Source: Rheinheimera sp. EpRS3 | Lineage (GTDB): Bacteria; Pseudomonadota; Gammaproteobacteria; Enterobacterales; Alteromonadaceae | Direction: 5' to 3' | Assembly (NCBI RefSeq): GCF_001513785.1 | Contig: NZ_LNQS01000008.1 | Span: forward strand, 372,001 to 436,000 | Length of the DNA: 64,000 bases | Shown: piece after piece, positions 47,772 through 57,259 of the stretch | Layout of the letters: each line of letters opens with the position of its first letter | Position numbering within the stretch: the first letter of the stretch is position 1 | Translations under genes and position numbers: made by a program | The notes under the pieces: model-generated | What the model saw: the letters and a program-made list of their open reading frames with translations, nothing else | The model's database searches: none | What the model was told of the DNA's origin: nothing

Positions 47772-48149
47772 ATGCGCACTGTACTTAGCTATTTGTTATT
47801 GCTTACTCTGGCACTATCCGGCCTTAGCGGATCGGTGCAGCAGGCGCATGCCTATACACTGGCTGATGCGATGGCACAGCAACAGCATACAGCACCGGTA
47901 GCCGAAGCCGATATGCCCTGCCATAGCGCGCAAAAAGCGGTAGCTGACGATACCGATCACAGTTGCTGTGAGCAAGCGCAGCATATCTGCAAAGGCGATT
48001 GCTGCGCTAAACATTGCGCTACAGCCGGTGCATTGTTAGCCACTGAGTTATTTCGCTATATCCGCCCTGACAATACCGTTGCAAGGCTTTCTGACAGCCT
48101 GCCACAGTGGTTATTTACTGAAGATCCCCCGCCGCCTATAAACGCCTGA
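47772..48149 (+). CDS. Cys/His-rich exported protein at the head of the cus genes
   Basis: A 125-residue protein with a signal peptide (MRTVLSYLLLLTLALSGLS...) and a metal-ligand-rich middle: a His-Met stretch followed by MPCHS, HSCCEQAQHICKGDCCAKHC. The cysteine spacing suggests metal binding in the periplasm. The C-terminus carries DPPPPIN. ATG 47772 fits a signal peptide start; ATG 47760 is the alternative. It precedes the CusB-like gene by 64 bases. I do not know a named family; a copper or silver binding role is inferred from context. Confidence 0.75.
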   Translation: MRTVLSYLLLLTLALSGLSGSVQQAHAYTLADAMAQQQHTAPVAEADMPCHSAQKAVADDTDHSCCEQAQHICKGDCCAKHCATAGALLATELFRYIRPDNTVARLSDSLPQWLFTEDPPPPINA

Positions 48150-48213
48150 ACCGATTAAACCATGTTAATGCTGTGCTTTTGCACGCGGGTTGGTATTGTT
48201 TCAGGAAAATATT

Positions 48214-49449
48214 ATGCGCACTTTTTATTTAATGACGTTGCTGTTATTGCAACCGGCTTTTGCTATATCGGCACAAGATCATAGTGAACATCTTCATCAG
48301 GCTGCAACGGCTACCTCACCTGCCGCGCAGCAGAGCGTATTGCCACAAGCAACACCGCTGTATGTCTGCCCGATGCACCCACATATTCAGCAAGGCGAAA
48401 GCGGTAACTGCCCGATTTGTGGCATGGACTTAGTACTGCAGCGCCAACAGCAAACAACAGCTGTAGAAGTTAACGGTGCTCTGCAGCAGGCGCTGGCGAT
48501 ACGTACCGAAGCTGCAGCACCGCGCACGTTATGGCGCTTTATTGAAAGCTTTGCCCAGGTGCAATACCCGGAAGATGCTATTCATCACAGCCATATCCGC
48601 GCTGAGGGCTGGATAGAACAATTGTATGTGCGCAGCCTGGGCCAGCGCGTTAAAGCCGGTGACAAACTGTTTAGTTACTATGCCCCCGACTTACTGGTAG
48701 CGCAGGACGATTATCTGCAGGCGTTGTCTGTCAGTAAACAAAATGGCGAGCGCAGCAGCAGCCTGCTAAAACGCGCCGAAACCCGCCTACGGCTGCTTGG
48801 CCTTACCGATAACGATATTAGCCAGCTACAACAAAGCCGGCAAAGCCAGTACCAAATAACCGTGTATGCCCATCAGGATGGTGTGGTAACTGTGCTGAAC
48901 GTGCGTGATGGTATGTATATCAGCCCCGGCGATACCCTGATGGAGATCACCAGCTTAGCCAAAGTCTGGCTATTGGCCGATGTACCTGAAGCGCAGCAAA
49001 GCTGGTTGCGTGACGGTATGAGCGCCGAGGTAGATATTCCCCAGCATCAGGTAACAGGCATTGAAACCAAGGTCGATTTTATTTATCCGGCACTGGATGC
49101 GCAAAGCCGCAGCAGCAAAGTACGCATGACGGTAGATAACAAACAGCAACTACTGCAACCCAATATGTTGCTGCCGGTGCGGCTATACGGCGGGCCGCTG
49201 CGTGATGTATTAGCAGTGCCGCGCGATGCGGTGTTGTTATCAGGTAACGGCAGCCGGGTTATTGTTAAAGATGGCGATAGCTTTAGCGTGCGGCATATTA
49301 CTACCGGCAGCAGCGCCCAGGGTTATGTGCAGGTATTAACCGGCTTGCATCAGGGTGAACAGGTAGTGGTATCCGGCCAGTTTTTACTTGATGCCCAGGC
49401 CAGTTTAAGCCAGTTGCCACAAAGCACAGCTGGCACTCATCAGCATTAG
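48214..49449 (+). CDS. cusB: CusB-type periplasmic adaptor of a heavy-metal RND pump
   Basis: Membrane-fusion protein of 411 residues. A signal peptide is followed by a His-rich region and a heavy-metal-binding YHS-like domain (YVCPMHPHIQQGESGNCP, then ICGMDL), then barrel-sandwich and coiled-coil hairpin (about 110-235) and beta-barrel domains, ending HQH. ATG 48214 has AGGAAA upstream. It starts the operon with the pump gene 11 bases after it. Adaptors with this N-terminal CPMHP domain belong to Cu/Ag exporters. Confidence 0.93.
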   Translation: MRTFYLMTLLLLQPAFAISAQDHSEHLHQAATATSPAAQQSVLPQATPLYVCPMHPHIQQGESGNCPICGMDLVLQRQQQTTAVEVNGALQQALAIRTEAAAPRTLWRFIESFAQVQYPEDAIHHSHIRAEGWIEQLYVRSLGQRVKAGDKLFSYYAPDLLVAQDDYLQALSVSKQNGERSSSLLKRAETRLRLLGLTDNDISQLQQSRQSQYQITVYAHQDGVVTVLNVRDGMYISPGDTLMEITSLAKVWLLADVPEAQQSWLRDGMSAEVDIPQHQVTGIETKVDFIYPALDAQSRSSKVRMTVDNKQQLLQPNMLLPVRLYGGPLRDVLAVPRDAVLLSGNGSRVIVKDGDSFSVRHITTGSSAQGYVQVLTGLHQGEQVVVSGQFLLDAQASLSQLPQSTAGTHQH

Positions 49450-49460
49450 GAGCAGCGACA

Positions 49461-52400
49461 ATGATTAAAGCTATTATTCGCTGGTCAGTACAAAACCCGC
49501 TGCTAATTTTGCTCAGCACTTTTGCGCTGGCACTGTTTGGCTATCAGGCCAGTCAGCAGCTGAAATTAGATGCCCTGCCGGATTTATCCGATGTGCAGGT
49601 TATTATAAAAACCAGTTACCCGGGCCAGACACCGGAAACCATAGAGCAACAAATCAGCTATCCGCTATCCAGTGCGTTACTGGCAGTACCCAAAGCCAAA
49701 GCAGTACGCAGTTTCTCCATGCCGAACGACAGCTATCTGTATGTTATTTTTGAAGATGACACCGACCCGTACTGGGCGCGATCCCGGGTGCTGGAATATC
49801 TGCAAACCGTTACGCTACCCGCTGGCGCCAATGCTACCTTAGGGCCTGATGCCAGCGGTGTCGGCTGGATATTTCAGTACGCCTTAGTGGATAGAACCGG
49901 CCAGCAGTCGCTGGAACAACTAAGTAGCCTGCAGCAGTTTTTCCTTAAACCTGAATTGCAAAGTGTCAGCGGTGTGGCGGAAGTCGCCAGCATCGGCGGT
50001 ATGGCAAAAACTTATCAGTTACAAATAGAGCCACGGCTGATGCGCGCTTATAACGTTACGCTGGCGCAGGTGATTAGTGCTATTAACAGCCATAATCAGC
50101 AGCAGGGTGGCGGCATTATTGAAGTAGCCGAAACCGAACTGCTGGTGCAGGCGGGTGAATATATTCAGTCGCTGGAAAACCTGGCCGCAGTGCCACTTGG
50201 CGTGCGTAACAGCGCCGATTACCCGCTGACATTAGCTGATATCGGCACTGTGCAGTTAGTACCGGCAGCGCGGCGCGGTATTGCCGAACTGAACGGCGAA
50301 GGTGAAGTGATTGGCGGTATTATTGTGATGCGCCAGGGCGAAAATGCCCTTAGCACCATCAATGCAGTAAAACGCAAACTGGCTGAGCTGAAAAACGGCC
50401 TGCCAGAAGGCGCAGAACTGGTAACGGTGTACGACCGCTCCGAACTGATTGAAAATACCGTCAGCAATTTAAGCCAGAAACTGCTGGAAGAAATGGCGGT
50501 AGTCGCACTGGTGTGTCTGGTGTTTTTACTGCATGCCCGCTCCGCGTTAGTGGCAGTAATCAGCTTACCACTGGCACTATTAGCCAGTATTTTGCTGATG
50601 CAAAAGCTGGGTATTAATGCCAATGTGATGAGCCTCGGCGGTATAGCTATTGCCATTGGCGCTTTGGTAGATGCAGCCATTGTAATGGTAGAGCATGGCC
50701 ATAAAAAGCTGGAACAGGCCCGTGCTAATGGCAAAGAGCTGAGCGCTGCAGAGTTTCGCCAAACCATTATCGATGCCTGCCTGGATGTTGGCCCGGCGCT
50801 GTTTTTCTCCTTGCTGGTGATCACCGTCAGTTTTTTACCGGTGTTTATGCTGGAAGCGCAGGAAGGTCGCTTATTTGCCCCGCTGGCTTACACCAAAACC
50901 TTTGCTATGGCCTCTGCGGCATTGCTGGCAATAACGTTGATCCCGGTGCTGATGCTGTATTTTTTACGCGGTAAGCTGCCATCAGAGCACAGCAACCCGC
51001 TTAGCCGCCTGCTGATTGCGCTTTATACGCCGCTGTTAACATTAAGCCTGCGCTTTCCGAAAACCTTAGTGCTGCTGTGCGTGCTGGCGCTGGGTTCCAG
51101 CCTGCTGCCGTGGCAACGGTTATCTACCGAGTTTATGCCAGCCTTTGCTGAAGGCGACCTGCTGTATATGCCCACCACCCTGCCCGGCATAAGCCCGGCC
51201 ACGGCGGCGAAGCTACTGCAGCAAACTGATCGCTTAATAAAAACCGTGCCCGAGGTAGACACCGTGCTGGGTAAAAGTGGCCGTGCCGATACCGCCACTG
51301 ATCCGGCCCCGCTGACAATGCTGGAAACCAGCATTAAGTTAAAACCGCAAAGCCAGTGGCGGGATGGGTTTACGCTAAATGATATTATTGCGCAGCTGGA
51401 CGCCACGGTGCAGGTACCTGGCCTGACTAATGCCTGGCTGCCGCCGATAAAAACCCGCATTGATATGTTATCTACCGGTATTCGTACCGCAGTGGGGGTG
51501 CGTGTTAGTGGGCCGGATCTGGCCACTATTTCTCAAACAGCGCAACAACTGGAAAGCCAGATCAGACAACTGCCGGGCAGCCGCTCGGTATTTGCTGAGC
51601 GCGCTGAAGATGGCCTGTATTTACAAATCACACCCGACTTACAGCAATTGGGCCGCTACGGCCTGACACTTACCGAGCTGCAGCAATATGTCGCCTTTGC
51701 CATTGGTGGCGCACCGGTGGCACAAAGTATCCAGGGCCGTGAGCGCTACGATATCAGCCTGCGCTTTCCGCACGACAGCCGCAGCCACCCGGATGATATC
51801 CGCAAATTGCCACTGCAAACCGCTGACGGCGCCTACCTGCTGCTGGAACAGGTAGCAAAGGTAGAGGTAGTAAAAGGCCCGGTAATGATCCGCGCGGAAA
51901 ACGCCCGCTTAACCAGTTGGGTGTATATCGACTTACCGGCAGAAACCCAGCTGGGTGAGTATATATCCCGGTTGCAGCAGCTACTGGCAGAGCAGCGTTT
52001 TGCACCGCAGGTTAGCGTAAGTATCGGCGGCCAGTATGAATATCTGCAGCGGGTAACACAGCGTCTGCAGCAACTGCTGCCCTTTACTTTACTGCTTATT
52101 GTGTTGCTGCTGTATTTAACCTTCCGCCGCTTTAGTGATGTGCTGCTGGTGCTGGTTACTTTACCCTTTGCGCTTAGCGGCAGCTTATGGTTGCTGTATT
52201 TGCTGGATTACCAGCTATCGGTAGCCGTTGCCGTGGGCTTAATTGCCCTAGGGGGCGTAGCGGCTGAATTTGCCGTAGTAATGTTGCTGTATTTAAAGCG
52301 CGCAGTGGAGGAAGTAAAACCACAAAATCAGCAGCAGCTCTGGCAGGCCATTATGCAGGGAGCTGTGCAGCGGGTAAGGCCAAAAGCAATGACAGTGCTG

Positions 52401-52574
52401 ACCATTATTGTCAGTTTACTGCCGGTAATGCTGGGCAGTGGTGCCGGTAATGAGGTTATGCAGCGCATTGCCGCACCTATGCTGGGCGGTATGCTGGCCG
52501 CACCGCTGGTGTCGATGCTGCTAATGCCGGTATTGTATTTTTTGCTGCTGCGCCGCGCGTTACCGGCAAACTGA
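49461..52574 (+). CDS. cusA: CusA-type Cu(I)/Ag(I) RND efflux pump
   Basis: Inner-membrane proton-driven exporter of 1037 residues with 12 TM segments and two large periplasmic loops. The three methionines of the E. coli CusA metal site (M573, M623, M672) align with M570 (DLLYMPT), M620 (PLTMLET) and M669 (RIDMLSTG), which favours Cu(I)/Ag(I) over divalent metals. The TM4 proton-relay region ALVDAAIVMVEH is present. A ribosome site GGAG precedes the ATG. No CusC or CusF gene lies nearby, so an outer-membrane factor must come from elsewhere. Confidence 0.96.
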   Translation: MIKAIIRWSVQNPLLILLSTFALALFGYQASQQLKLDALPDLSDVQVIIKTSYPGQTPETIEQQISYPLSSALLAVPKAKAVRSFSMPNDSYLYVIFEDDTDPYWARSRVLEYLQTVTLPAGANATLGPDASGVGWIFQYALVDRTGQQSLEQLSSLQQFFLKPELQSVSGVAEVASIGGMAKTYQLQIEPRLMRAYNVTLAQVISAINSHNQQQGGGIIEVAETELLVQAGEYIQSLENLAAVPLGVRNSADYPLTLADIGTVQLVPAARRGIAELNGEGEVIGGIIVMRQGENALSTINAVKRKLAELKNGLPEGAELVTVYDRSELIENTVSNLSQKLLEEMAVVALVCLVFLLHARSALVAVISLPLALLASILLMQKLGINANVMSLGGIAIAIGALVDAAIVMVEHGHKKLEQARANGKELSAAEFRQTIIDACLDVGPALFFSLLVITVSFLPVFMLEAQEGRLFAPLAYTKTFAMASAALLAITLIPVLMLYFLRGKLPSEHSNPLSRLLIALYTPLLTLSLRFPKTLVLLCVLALGSSLLPWQRLSTEFMPAFAEGDLLYMPTTLPGISPATAAKLLQQTDRLIKTVPEVDTVLGKSGRADTATDPAPLTMLETSIKLKPQSQWRDGFTLNDIIAQLDATVQVPGLTNAWLPPIKTRIDMLSTGIRTAVGVRVSGPDLATISQTAQQLESQIRQLPGSRSVFAERAEDGLYLQITPDLQQLGRYGLTLTELQQYVAFAIGGAPVAQSIQGRERYDISLRFPHDSRSHPDDIRKLPLQTADGAYLLLEQVAKVEVVKGPVMIRAENARLTSWVYIDLPAETQLGEYISRLQQLLAEQRFAPQVSVSIGGQYEYLQRVTQRLQQLLPFTLLLIVLLLYLTFRRFSDVLLVLVTLPFALSGSLWLLYLLDYQLSVAVAVGLIALGGVAAEFAVVMLLYLKRAVEEVKPQNQQQLWQAIMQGAVQRVRPKAMTVLTIIVSLLPVMLGSGAGNEVMQRIAAPMLGGMLAAPLVSMLLMPVLYFLLLRRALPAN

Positions 52575-52873
52575 TACTAAGCGGATATTGAAATAAAGTA
52601 GAGATAGTTGCCGATAGCACAGCCACAGACCTTTTCGCGTTAGCGAAGGCGGATAACAAATTCGTCCGGAACGAATTTGGTCAGCGCAGCTGGTCCGCCT
52701 GGTGGAGGGCATGATGCCCGTAACCCTGCTGTGGCGAGCAGAGCGGCAACTATCTCGTGCTACGAAGCTGGCACTTAGCAAATCTGTGGGCAAAGTGATA
52801 TTCAGGTCAAGGTGTTGCACTAAGGCTACGCTATCGGTGCAGTACTCCCTGATTCTGGATCAAAGCAATATTA
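52575..52873. other. Intergenic region with nested inverted repeats after cusA
   Basis: The 299-base gene-free stretch has a perfect 13-bp outer inverted repeat: GAGATAGTTGCCG (52601-52613) and CGGCAACTATCTC (52744-52756). Inside are hairpins at 52634-52647 (5-bp stem), 52647-52700 (AGGCGGA/TCCGCCT around AAATTCGT/ACGAATTT), 52707-52719 and 52726-52741. This could be a structured RNA or a MITE-like element; target-site duplications were not found. Short open frames across it are not convincing. Confidence 0.55.
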
Positions 52874-53317
52874 TCAGGGTTTAGTTTCAGGGTTCAGGCT
52901 TACTTTCTGCCCAACCGCTACGCCATATTTGGCAAACCAGCCGCGCGGCATCTCCAGCGCGGCGATTACCGGCTGCTGCGATGGCACTGGCGTTTCATCA
53001 TAAGGCTCAAGCGTAATCAGCTCTGCAATAGTCCAGTTGGCATCAATATATGCCACATCCAGCGGCATAGCGGTATTTAGCATCCACAATGCAATTTCTC
53101 GCGGCTCGCTATACAGCAATAACATGCCGGGGTCTGCACTTTGCTGAAACATCAGCCCCTGCGCGCGCTTTTGCGGTGTATCTGCCAGCTGCACCTGAAT
53201 TAATTGCTCCCCCAATTGCAACGGCACCAGGCTGAATACTTCCCGCTCATCTGCCGGTACAGCACAGGCCAATAATGGCATTGCCAGAGCCAGCATAACT
53301 AAAAATCGTTTGATCAT
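52874..53317 (-). CDS. DUF192 family exported protein
   Basis: A 147-residue protein with a signal peptide (about 1-18; LLACAVPA may be a lipobox) and the DUF192 domain: RAQGLMFQ near residue 54, then ALWMLNTAMPLDVAYID and ALEMPRGWFAKYGVAVG. The family is widespread and of unknown function. It follows ubiA in the same direction with four bases between, so it is likely cotranscribed with ubiC-ubiA. Confidence 0.9.
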   Translation of the reverse strand: MIKRFLVMLALAMPLLACAVPADEREVFSLVPLQLGEQLIQVQLADTPQKRAQGLMFQQSADPGMLLLYSEPREIALWMLNTAMPLDVAYIDANWTIAELITLEPYDETPVPSQQPVIAALEMPRGWFAKYGVAVGQKVSLNPETKP

Positions 53318-53321
53318 CGGT

Positions 53322-54194
53322 TTATCCTTTTAACAGGTAACTTAAGGCAATACCGGCAAAAACCAGCATGCCTACATAGTGATTATGTAAAAACGCAGTA
53401 AAACAGCCCTGACGACTGCCTCTGGCAATAATATACTGATAAATAAAACAGCCAGCAGCGGCAATAAGGCTGAGGTAATACACCAGATGTAATTGTGCCA
53501 GATACCCCACTACAACCAGCAGCAGTAAAGTACACAACTGCAGCAGCACAATAATAGGCAAGGCATATTTGCCAAATAAAATAGCGGTCGATTTAATGCC
53601 TACTTTCAGATCGTCCGGCCGGTCTACCAGCGCATAGTAAGTGTCATAAGCCACTGTCCACAGCAGATTAGCCAGGTAAAGCAGCCACAGCAACGGCGGT
53701 AATTGCAGCTGAATAGCCATAAACGCCATTGGCATACCCCAGCTAAACGCTGCGCCCAGCACTACCTGCGGCAAATGGGTGTAGCGTTTCATAAAGGGAT
53801 ACACCGACGCCAGCAATAAAGCCACTATCGATAGCAATACCGTCTGCCAGTTTAAAAACAGCAATAAAGCGGCAGATAGCAACACCAACAGTGCAAATAA
53901 CTGCAGCGCTTCACTACTGCTTATCACACCGCTGGCCAGGGGCCGCTGTTTAGTGCGTTCTACCGCGCCGTCCCATTTGCGATCGGCGTAATCATTAATT
54001 ACGCAACCGGCGGCGCGCATTAACACCACACCGGCGCTAAACACCAGCAGCAAATACAGCGGCGGCGGGCCTTCGGCAGCCAGCCACAGCGCCCACCAGG
54101 TGGGCCACAGCAGCAAATATGTCCCTATCGGCTTATTTACCCGCATCAGTTGCAGGTAATACCCCCGATGGGCCCAGTTCAGCGCCAGTTTCAT
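53322..54194 (-). CDS. ubiA: 4-hydroxybenzoate octaprenyltransferase
   Basis: Membrane prenyltransferase that adds the polyprenyl tail to 4-hydroxybenzoate in ubiquinone synthesis. The 290-residue protein has the two Asp-rich motifs [20 protein letters not shown] and [14 protein letters not shown] and about nine hydrophobic helices. ATG 54194 shares its first base with the ubiC TGA; an upstream GTG codon is less likely. UbiC supplies its substrate, so the pair forms a functional operon. Confidence 0.97.
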   Translation of the reverse strand: MKLALNWAHRGYYLQLMRVNKPIGTYLLLWPTWWALWLAAEGPPPLYLLLVFSAGVVLMRAAGCVINDYADRKWDGAVERTKQRPLASGVISSSEALQLFALLVLLSAALLLFLNWQTVLLSIVALLLASVYPFMKRYTHLPQVVLGAAFSWGMPMAFMAIQLQLPPLLWLLYLANLLWTVAYDTYYALVDRPDDLKVGIKSTAILFGKYALPIIVLLQLCTLLLLVVVGYLAQLHLVYYLSLIAAAGCFIYQYIIARGSRQGCFTAFLHNHYVGMLVFAGIALSYLLKG

Positions 54195-54721
54195 CACAAG
54201 GTGGCTTCCAGTTTACTGATATCAGGCAAAAAGGCTTCAGCTACCAGCAGTGGCTGGCCTTCCAGCTGAAATACTGAGCGACGGACATAACAGCGCGCAG
54301 CAATATTCAGCTGCGTCAGCATAACGTCAAGCTGCGCAGCCTCAATAGTGCCGCGATGCAGGCTCTGATGCTGAAAAATATAGTCACCCAATGGCCGTTC
54401 GCCTAAATCAGCCAGCGGGCGTAGCGTGGTGATAGTTTGCTCGGGTAACCAGCTTTGCGCATACACACAGGGCATATCGTTACACCATAAAATCACTTCC
54501 CGCACCTGCGCTGTGGTAGTGTCAGGTAGCAAAGGTTGTAAAAATTCGGGTAAGACAGCGCTGTATTCCTGTAATACCTGCAGACGAAAATTCTGACAAT
54601 GCCGCTTTAAACGCGCTGTCAGCGAGGCGGGTTCTAAAATCCACGGCGCTAACGCGACCGGTAACGCCAGGGTATTGGCGTCCTGCCAGTCCCGGGCAAG
54701 AGAAATCAGGGGAGTGCTCAC
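54194..54721 (-). CDS. ubiC: Chorismate lyase
   Basis: Converts chorismate to 4-hydroxybenzoate and pyruvate. The 175-residue protein matches the family in length and pattern: an N-terminal [16 protein letters not shown], the [20 protein letters not shown] region and the [20 protein letters not shown] end with its conserved glutamate. The start is GTG with no strong ribosome site. It is divergent from the FliL-like gene and coupled to ubiA. Confidence 0.94.
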   Translation of the reverse strand: MSTPLISLARDWQDANTLALPVALAPWILEPASLTARLKRHCQNFRLQVLQEYSAVLPEFLQPLLPDTTTAQVREVILWCNDMPCVYAQSWLPEQTITTLRPLADLGERPLGDYIFQHQSLHRGTIEAAQLDVMLTQLNIAARCYVRRSVFQLEGQPLLVAEAFLPDISKLEATL

Positions 54722-54900
54722 AAATATCTATTCTGCAACCAAAAGTCTGGCCGCATCATAGCAACTTCAGGCTGACTTTTCAGCCGTAATCAACACAGAA
54801 AAACGGCTTACTGTAAACTCAGTTAGCTGGTAAAATGCCACGCTTAACGCTACTGTTAGTGTCGTTGCCGCCATTTATTCCTCAACCAAAAGTGATACTT

Positions 54901-55308
54901 ATGATCAAAAGCCTGCTGCTTTCTCTGGTGCTGTCAGTGCCGCTGCTATTTGCAACACAACCCGCTGTTGCACAGCAGCCACAAGAAATTGTCTATTACG
55001 GTTTTGACCCGGATATCGTGACTAACTATATTTCCGGCAACCGTCGCAGCCTGGGTTATATCCGCGTTACTGTAGAGCTGATGATCGAAGATAAAGCTTA
55101 TCTGACCGCTATTGAACATCACGAGCCACTGATACTGGATCTTATTATCGGCACCTTCACCAAACAGCCGGAAGATAAAATAAAGTCACTTACCGGCCGT
55201 GAAGAAATTCGCCTGGCTATTTTAGATAAACTGCAACAGGCGATGAAAAAAGAAACCGGTAACGCCATGATCAAAGATATTTTATTTACCAAGTATCTAT
55301 ATCAGTAG
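54901..55308 (+). CDS. FliL-like exported protein
   Basis: A 135-residue protein with a signal peptide or N-terminal anchor (MIKSLLLSLVLSVPLLFATQ) and a FliL-type domain (LGYIRVTVELMIEDKAYLTAIEHHEPLILDLI split over about 45-80; RLAILDKLQQAM near the end). True FliL is a flagellar stator-associated membrane protein; this one is away from flagellar genes, divergent from ubiC, as I recall in other Alteromonadales. ATG 54901 is chosen as signal peptide start. Its role is unknown. Confidence 0.8.
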   Translation: MIKSLLLSLVLSVPLLFATQPAVAQQPQEIVYYGFDPDIVTNYISGNRRSLGYIRVTVELMIEDKAYLTAIEHHEPLILDLIIGTFTKQPEDKIKSLTGREEIRLAILDKLQQAMKKETGNAMIKDILFTKYLYQ

Positions 55309-55328
55309 CACCTGTATCAGTAAGCGCT

Positions 55329-56168
55329 TTATTGCACATGCTCACGGCCTGTTTGTTTACGCAGCAACCAGGCCCAGCCCATACCGGCTAACAAACCACC
55401 CAGATGGGCCCAGTTTGCCATGCTTACCCAAAGCACATCGAAAAACCCCAGTAATAACCATAACAGCATAAAACCCACCAGCCCCGGGCTGATAGATAAA
55501 CCCTGCGCCGGGTTTAACCGCCCTGCTATCCAGAAATAACCAAATAAACCGTATACCACACCAGATAAGCCGCCAAAATTAGGGTTAACCATAAAGTACT
55601 GCGCGGCATTTGAAATAAGCGCCACCGACAGGGTGACATTCAGCAACATTACCAGCCCCAGCCGTTGCTCAAACTGGCGCCCGAGATACAACCACCAGGC
55701 CAGGTTAAACACCAGATGGGTTAACGAAAAATGCAACAGCATCGGGGTAAACCAGCGCCACAGCTGGGTGGGCTCAGTAAGCTGTAATGCGCCGCTGCTG
55801 CTGCGCCAGTCAAGTTGCTGCCACAGATACACCAACAGACATAACAACAACAGTGCTGATGTTAAAGGTGCCTGACGCCACAGCTCGCGCCAGTTAAAAA
55901 CCGGCAGGCCATCATCCTGCAATTTTTGCGTATCTGGCTGGCTTAGCTGCCAGGCCGCCGCCTGATACCGCGGATGCGCTGGCTGCTGTAAAAAACGGGC
56001 AAATTCCTGCTCTATCCGGGCCAACTGCTCTGTTGCACCATACAGCTCTGCCAGCGTTGGCTGCTGCACTACTGCATTTACCTCAAGCCCCTGGGCTACG
56101 CAATAAGCAGCAAACAGTTGTGCCGCCTGAGCAGAATTTAACTCGGCAAATTTATGCACTGTCGCCAC
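55329..56168 (-). CDS. glpG: Rhomboid intramembrane serine protease GlpG
   Basis: Cleaves membrane protein substrates within the bilayer. The 279-residue protein has an N-terminal cytoplasmic domain (about 1-90) and six TM segments. The catalytic serine S202 lies in GLSGVVYG and the histidine H255 in ANWAHLGG, each one residue away from E. coli numbering. The start is GTG at 56168, 17 bases inside the upstream glpE gene; a second GTG three codons on is possible. The glpE-glpG pair is as in E. coli without glpR. Confidence 0.95.
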   Translation of the reverse strand: MATVHKFAELNSAQAAQLFAAYCVAQGLEVNAVVQQPTLAELYGATEQLARIEQEFARFLQQPAHPRYQAAAWQLSQPDTQKLQDDGLPVFNWRELWRQAPLTSALLLLCLLVYLWQQLDWRSSSGALQLTEPTQLWRWFTPMLLHFSLTHLVFNLAWWLYLGRQFEQRLGLVMLLNVTLSVALISNAAQYFMVNPNFGGLSGVVYGLFGYFWIAGRLNPAQGLSISPGLVGFMLLWLLLGFFDVLWVSMANWAHLGGLLAGMGWAWLLRKQTGREHVQ

Positions 56169-56478
56169 TCACAAAAGGCAACTGCTGGCGCCAGCTTTCA
56201 AAGCCGCCATCCATGCTGTATACCTGCTCAAAACCTTGCTGGGCTAAATATTGTGCCGCGCCTTGGCTGGAGTTACCGTGGTAACACACCACCACGACTG
56301 GCTGCTCAAATTCGTACTGTTGCATAAAGCCAGTTAAGCTGCCATTAGTCAGATGAAAAGCCCCATCAATATGGCCACCGGCAAAGCTTTGCTCATCGCG
56401 GATATCGGCAATAACCACTTTGCCTTGAGCCAGTAACTCCGCCGTTTGTGCCACAGAAATATGTTGAAAATCGCTCAT
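56152..56478 (-). CDS. glpE: Thiosulfate sulfurtransferase GlpE
   Basis: Single-domain rhodanese of 108 residues that transfers sulfur from thiosulfate to cyanide or thioredoxin-like acceptors. The persulfide Cys65 lies in [12 protein letters not shown], with [17 protein letters not shown] before it. Length equals that of E. coli GlpE. It overlaps glpG by 17 bases and is transcribed with it. Confidence 0.96.
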   Translation of the reverse strand: MSDFQHISVAQTAELLAQGKVVIADIRDEQSFAGGHIDGAFHLTNGSLTGFMQQYEFEQPVVVVCYHGNSSQGAAQYLAQQGFEQVYSMDGGFESWRQQLPFVSGDSA

Positions 56479-56650
56479 GCTTACCCCTCAATGTCAGGTT
56501 GGCTATGATACCGCAGCCATCAGGAATTACCAGCCAGACACATCGCAGCACCAACCACCGCAGTTTAATGCTGCTTTAGCAAGAATCGCTGGACAGTGAT
56601 TAAATTATTGTTAACAATAGCTGCCTGAATTATGTAACCTCGGAGACATC

Positions 56651-57241
56651 ATGACCAGCCTGATTATTCTGGCTATCTTAGTTGCCATAGTATTCTGGGT
56701 TATCAGCATTTTTAATCAGCTGGTAAAACTGAAAAACCGCTTTCAGAACGCCTTCGCCCAAATTGAAGTACAGCTGAAACGCCGTTATGACCTGATCCCC
56801 AATCTGGTTGAGACAGCTAAAGCTTACATGGCCCACGAGCGCGACACGCTTGAGGCCGTTATTAACGCCCGTAATGCGGCGCTGGCCGGGTTAAAAGTTG
56901 CGGCAAACAACCCTGGTGATGCCGGTGCTATCAGCGCCCTAGCCGGGGCTGAAGGTGCGCTGCAAAGTGCTATGAGCCGCTTAAATGTAGTGATGGAAGC
57001 CTACCCGGACTTAAAAGCCAATCAGAACATGATGCAGTTGTCTGAAGAGCTTACCAGCACCGAAAACCGGGTAGCCTTTGCCCGCCAGGCTTTTAATGAT
57101 GCAGTAACCGACTACAACAGCTACAAACAAAGCTTTCCACCGGTGTTGCTGGCCCCAGCTTTTGGCCATGCCGCCGATGCTAAGCTGCTGGAGTTTGCCG
57201 ACAGTGCTGCCATTCAGGCTGCACCTAAAGTCAGCTTTTAA
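56651..57241 (+). CDS. lemA: LemA family protein
   Basis: A 196-residue protein with an N-terminal TM helix (about 3-22) and an extracytoplasmic four-helix bundle: KNRFQNAFAQIEVQLKRRYDLIPNLV, ATDxxxAxNAA-like VINARNAALAG, and the ENRVAFARQAFNDAVTDYNSY end. These are hallmarks of the family. GGAG precedes the ATG. Its function is unsettled, but it is often paired with an M48 or HtpX-like protease gene, as here (18-base gap), and may be its partner. Confidence 0.95.
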   Translation: MTSLIILAILVAIVFWVISIFNQLVKLKNRFQNAFAQIEVQLKRRYDLIPNLVETAKAYMAHERDTLEAVINARNAALAGLKVAANNPGDAGAISALAGAEGALQSAMSRLNVVMEAYPDLKANQNMMQLSEELTSTENRVAFARQAFNDAVTDYNSYKQSFPPVLLAPAFGHAADAKLLEFADSAAIQAAPKVSF

Positions 57242-57259
57242 GCTGCGGCGCAGCAAAAT

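Noticed and set aside
50219..50824. 201-codon frame opposite cusA
   Set aside because: Antisense shadow of a conserved pump gene, without start signals.
52560..52884. Short open frames on both strands after cusA
   Set aside because: They run through the nested inverted repeats and lack ribosome sites and protein-like composition; the structure is the better explanation.
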